Shown here piece by piece: positions 4,641 through 7,101 of a DNA stretch of 7,101 bases. A program made the position numbers and the translations under genes. Position 1 is the first letter of the stretch. Each line of letters starts with the position of its first letter. A model generated the notes under the pieces. The model did no database searches, was not told the origin of the DNA, and saw only the letters and a program-made list of their open reading frames with translations. This stretch comes from Planctomycetota bacterium (GTDB taxonomy: Bacteria > Planctomycetota > Phycisphaerae > WQYP01): contig JAJZGH010000243.1 of the NCBI GenBank assembly GCA_021798635.1, positions 1 to 7,101 on the forward strand, written 5' to 3'.

Positions 4641-5309
4641 ATGAAGACTACTTATACAAAACTTGGAATGGCTCTGGCGGCTGCGGTCGCTTGTGCCGGG
4701 TTTATTTCCAGTTCCGGTCCGACCGCCCAAGCACAAATCGTACTGACAGCGGCCAGCCCCGTGCCAACGGCCGGCTCCGTTGCCGGTACGTTTGATTACA
4801 CCTATTATGTGGCGTTTGGTACTTCGGGAACCACCTTGCTCGGCGCAGGGTCCACCAATCAAGCCTTTGTCAGCCTGGACTTGGGTGGAACGGCCGCCCA
4901 ACTGGTGTCTACTCCCACCTTTACGCTAAGCAACTCCGGAGTAACCGGATCGTTTAGCGGCCCCGCGGATGCCACAACCGATGGTGGCACCTATAAGTGG
5001 GTGTATACGGGCGCAATGTTTGTTTCATCCGGTACGGAAGGTTTGGGGTTTATCACTGTGGTATCCTCTGACGCCAGCACGGTGAACAGCCCAACGCTGA
5101 ATTACATGTCCCAGGCCGCCGACAATGTGACCATTTCCAATCCCAATGGCCAGACGGACCTCGTGCAGAAGCAGGTCAATGTGCCCTCTAACGCGATACC
5201 GGCCGGCGGTACTGCTCTTCCGCTTCCTGCGGCGTTTTGGCCCGGGCTTCTGACTCTGGCCGGTATGGCTGTGGTCGGTGGCCTGAAGTTTCGTCGTAAT
5301 ACGCTCTAA
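4641..5309 (+). CDS. PEP-CTERM-like exported surface protein, exosortase substrate
   Basis: The 222-residue protein has a clear N-terminal signal peptide (basic MKTTYTKLG, hydrophobic about 9-24, likely cut after AQA at residue 31). A Ser/Thr/Gly-rich beta-type mature region follows (about 32-190) with almost no Lys. The C-terminal sorting signal has PLPAAFWP (194-201), a hydrophobic helix (about 202-214) and the basic end KFRRNTL. That tripartite end is the PEP-CTERM layout, with PLPAA in place of VPEPA, a variant I associate with planctomycete-type bacteria. Such proteins are processed by exosortase and go to the outer surface or matrix. The mature domain is not recognised. AAGGA lies eight bases before the ATG at 4641. 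A longer in-frame start at 4485 would run through the structured leader and is rejected. A terminator follows at 5364-5406, so it is monocistronic. The downstream neighbour is a sigma-54 activator. Confidence 0.85.
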   Translation: MKTTYTKLGMALAAAVACAGFISSSGPTAQAQIVLTAASPVPTAGSVAGTFDYTYYVAFGTSGTTLLGAGSTNQAFVSLDLGGTAAQLVSTPTFTLSNSGVTGSFSGPADATTDGGTYKWVYTGAMFVSSGTEGLGFITVVSSDASTVNSPTLNYMSQAADNVTISNPNGQTDLVQKQVNVPSNAIPAGGTALPLPAAFWPGLLTLAGMAVVGGLKFRRNTL

Positions 5310-5333
5310 ATGAGTTCACGATGAATGAGTTCA
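5309..5333. repeat. Direct repeat AATGAGTTCA, 15-base period
   Basis: AATGAGTTCA is present at 5309-5318 and 5324-5333, starting on the last base of the PEP-CTERM stop codon. It falls in the 3' untranslated segment before the terminator. It may be a small duplication; no function is evident. Confidence 0.45.
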
Positions 5334-5363
5334 TTATGATGAATCCATGATCTGACTTACATC

Positions 5364-5406
5364 AGCCGGGAATATCATTCCAAATGGTATTCTCGGCTTT
5401 TTCTTT
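5364..5406 (+). terminator. Rho-independent terminator of the PEP-CTERM gene
   Basis: AGCCGGGAATATCATT (5364-5379) pairs with AATGGTATTCTCGGCT (5383-5398) over 16 positions, two of them G-U wobbles, with a 3-base loop. It runs directly into TTTTCTTT. It lies 55 bases past the stop at 5309 and separates the PEP-CTERM gene from the sigma-54 activator, which therefore needs its own promoter in 5407-5556. Confidence 0.88.
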
Positions 5407-5556
5407 GCTTTGTCAGCGCTTGGAGTATAGAATGATAGAAGGTTGGGGCACAAGTTACCGGACAGGATGGGATGCACGTGCCAGCTCGTTGTGTTAGAGA
5501 AACGCTCGCCAACTTATCCATTTATTCCGCGCCCGACACTTTGGGGTAAGAAAGAC

Positions 5557-6957
5557 ATGAAGCCTACTGCTCAATATGAAATTCTCGTTATTGAAGATAA
5601 TCCAACGCAACGTGCCGCATTGGAACGGATCCTGACCGAGGCGGGGTACAACGTCAAATTGACGGACTCGGCCGAAAAAGCTTTGCGCTTTGTTGAAGAT
5701 GGAATTGACTGCGTAATCGCCGGCGTGATTTCCGGAGATATTTCACGCATTAATCTTATCGCCCACTGGAAAACGTATTTTCCTGAAACGTCACTGCCTC
5801 AGATTCATGAAACACAATCCGCAGCGTCTCTGGTTGAATCCATCACTCTGGGGGAGAAACACGGCGTACATACTCTTGGGGATGCCAAACTCCTGCTGTC
5901 TAAACTAACGGCGCTTGTACAGGCCTGCCAGCAGGATGCTAAGGCCAAAGCCGTGAAAGAAGTGGACGGCTCTAAAGATGGAATGATAGGGCGGTCACCG
6001 GCGATGTTGGAAGTTTTCGATTTGATCGCCCGCTCCAGCCACGCCTTCAGCACTGTGCTGATTCTAGGGGAATCTGGAACCGGCAAAGACCTTGCGGCAC
6101 AAGCGATTCATCGAAATTCTCCCCGCAGCGCCGGACCCTTTATCGCCATGAACTGTGCTGCCATGCCTGAATCCCTGGTGGAAAGCGAACTATTTGGCTA
6201 TGAAAAAGGTGCCTTTACCGGGGCTACTGGTACACGGATCGGGCGCTTTGAAGCCGCCAGCGGAGGCACGTTATTTATTGATGAAATCGGAGATTGCGCG
6301 TTGCCCCTGCAGGCCAAGCTGCTGCGCATTTTGGAAAACCGGGTGGTCACTCCTCTGGGCGGGCATCGGGAAATTAAAGTCGATACGCGCGTGGTGGTAG
6401 CCACAAGCCGGGATCTACCGGCGATGGTGGTCAATGGCCAATTTCGCGAGGATCTCTACTATCGCCTTAATATTATTACGATCCGCATGCCGCCGCTGCT
6501 GGTGCGCGCTTTTATCGAACGCGTGAACATACAAAATCAATGCATGATCGATTCTATTGATTCGGCCGCCTTAGCAGTCCTGCAGCGTTACCGTTGGCCT
6601 GGAAATGTCCGGGAACTACTGAACGTCCTCGAGCGTGCCATGGTGCTTTCTGATAAGTCCAAAACCACGCTCTTTGTCAGTGATTTTCCACCCGGGATCG
6701 TCGAGCCTCCGGGCGGATCAACGGCAACAGACCCCGCGAATGCCCTGAACGCCGCCGCTCCGCTGTCCGGTAAAACCGGGGTGCCCCTGACGCTGGCCCA
6801 ACTGGAACAACAGGTCATTGACGCGGCGATGGTCCGTTTTTCCAATAACCGCACAAAAGCCGCCCATGCCATCGGAATCTCGGTACGCACCTTGCAGCGC
6901 AAACTCGCCCAGCGTGAGGCACCCTCTGTGGTATTACTTCGTGCAGAATTCGACTGA
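5557..6957 (+). CDS. NtrC-type sigma-54 activator with degenerate receiver domain
   Basis: The 466-residue protein has REC (about 7-125), AAA+ (about 143-365) and Fis-type HTH (about 411-453) domains. The AAA+ domain shows Walker A GESGTGKD (171-178), ESELFGYEKGAFTGA with the sigma-54 loop GAFTGA at 218-223, Walker B GTLFIDEIGD (237-246), sensor I VATSRDL (281-287), arginine fingers in FREDLYYRLN (296-305) and sensor II WPGNVREL (347-354). The HTH has NRTKAAHAIGISVRTLQRKL. It should remodel sigma-54 RNA polymerase at enhancers. Two oddities stand out. The receiver keeps E13/D14 and T86, but its phospho-Asp position is Gly56 and the conserved Lys-Pro is Thr106-Leu107. After MPPL (311-314), the nearly invariant RERxEDIP segment is missing. 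ATG 5557 gives a normal receiver start; an open extension to 5443 is not family-like. It resembles PEP-CTERM-linked PrsR regulators in layout, but family assignment is unproven. Confidence 0.9.
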   Translation: MKPTAQYEILVIEDNPTQRAALERILTEAGYNVKLTDSAEKALRFVEDGIDCVIAGVISGDISRINLIAHWKTYFPETSLPQIHETQSAASLVESITLGEKHGVHTLGDAKLLLSKLTALVQACQQDAKAKAVKEVDGSKDGMIGRSPAMLEVFDLIARSSHAFSTVLILGESGTGKDLAAQAIHRNSPRSAGPFIAMNCAAMPESLVESELFGYEKGAFTGATGTRIGRFEAASGGTLFIDEIGDCALPLQAKLLRILENRVVTPLGGHREIKVDTRVVVATSRDLPAMVVNGQFREDLYYRLNIITIRMPPLLVRAFIERVNIQNQCMIDSIDSAALAVLQRYRWPGNVRELLNVLERAMVLSDKSKTTLFVSDFPPGIVEPPGGSTATDPANALNAAAPLSGKTGVPLTLAQLEQQVIDAAMVRFSNNRTKAAHAIGISVRTLQRKLAQREAPSVVLLRAEFD

Positions 6958-7101
6958 TCTCCTGCGACGAACCGCGTCGTCCACACCGCAGCGACTTATA
7001 CGGCGCCGCGGTGACAACCCGGTGGTGGGTTGGCGGCATGGGATCAACCACCGGATTACCATCCGGTGCTCGGGAAGAAGCTCCGGCGGCGATTGCGACG
7101 G
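6958..7101. other. Window end downstream of the sigma-54 activator
   Basis: This 144-base tail has an 8-base inverted repeat, CCGGTGGT (7019-7026) with ACCACCGG (7047-7054), but no T-tract, so it is not called a terminator. An ATG at 7038 opens a frame that runs off the window (starting MGSTTGLPSG), with only a weak G-rich stretch in front. It could be the start of a next gene but cannot be supported. Confidence 0.35.

Noticed and set aside
5443..5460. TGGGGCACAAGTTACC as a sigma-54 promoter before the activator gene
   Set aside because: It looks similar to the -24 element, but no GC occurs at the required 10-base spacing after any of the GG pairs.
5443..5556. Extended start for the sigma-54 activator at 5443
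   Set aside because: The 38 extra residues do not resemble a receiver N-terminus; MKPTAQYEILVIEDN from 5557 does.

Overview
The window reads as a chromosomal stretch from a free-living Gram-negative bacterium. A secreted protein with a PEP-CTERM-like C-terminal sorting signal of the PLPAAFW type implies an outer membrane and an exosortase system. A sigma-54 activator, a GGDEF protein and several small soil/stress-type proteins (glycine-zipper, DUF892/YciE-like, DUF3309) fit the same picture. The sorting signal and the moderate GC content suggest a PVC-group organism (Planctomycetota, perhaps Phycisphaerae-like, or Verrucomicrobiota). This is an inference from protein style only; no marker gene is present.

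Layout, left to right. A minus-strand glycine-zipper membrane protein (190-732) has a probable terminator at 45-93. A 387-base divergent gap carries the palindrome GGACAA-A-TTGTCC. It is followed by a plus-strand soluble diguanylate cyclase with intact active site and I-site (1120-2037). Convergent to it, 32 bases away, is a minus-strand DUF3494 ice-binding-like protein (2070-2783). Next on the minus strand is a 5'-truncated DUF892/YciE ferritin-like gene (3207-3461) that still has a near-perfect rho-independent terminator (3084-3127). A second divergent gap carries the same palindrome (GGACAA-G-TTGTCC, 3703-3715), here overlapping a plausible -35 box in front of a possible 44-residue ORF (3757-3891).

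The right half is all plus strand. It holds a 54-residue DUF3309 membrane protein (4251-4415) behind a 24-base dyad, then a leader of about 225 bases with four dyad symmetries in series. This is followed by a PEP-CTERM-like exported protein (4641-5309) with a good terminator, then a 466-residue sigma-54 activator of the NtrC type (5557-6957). The last 144 bases show no supported gene.

The genes look like an envelope and stress-adaptation neighbourhood rather than one operon: each is separated by its own regulatory gap or terminator. Three things deserve a second look. The same 13-base palindrome occurs in two divergent promoter regions. The sigma-54 activator has a receiver domain that lacks its phospho-acceptor Asp, and its AAA+ domain lacks the conserved RERxEDI segment. 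The leader of the PEP-CTERM gene is packed with dyads. No phage, transposase, CRISPR array, tRNA or rRNA was seen.
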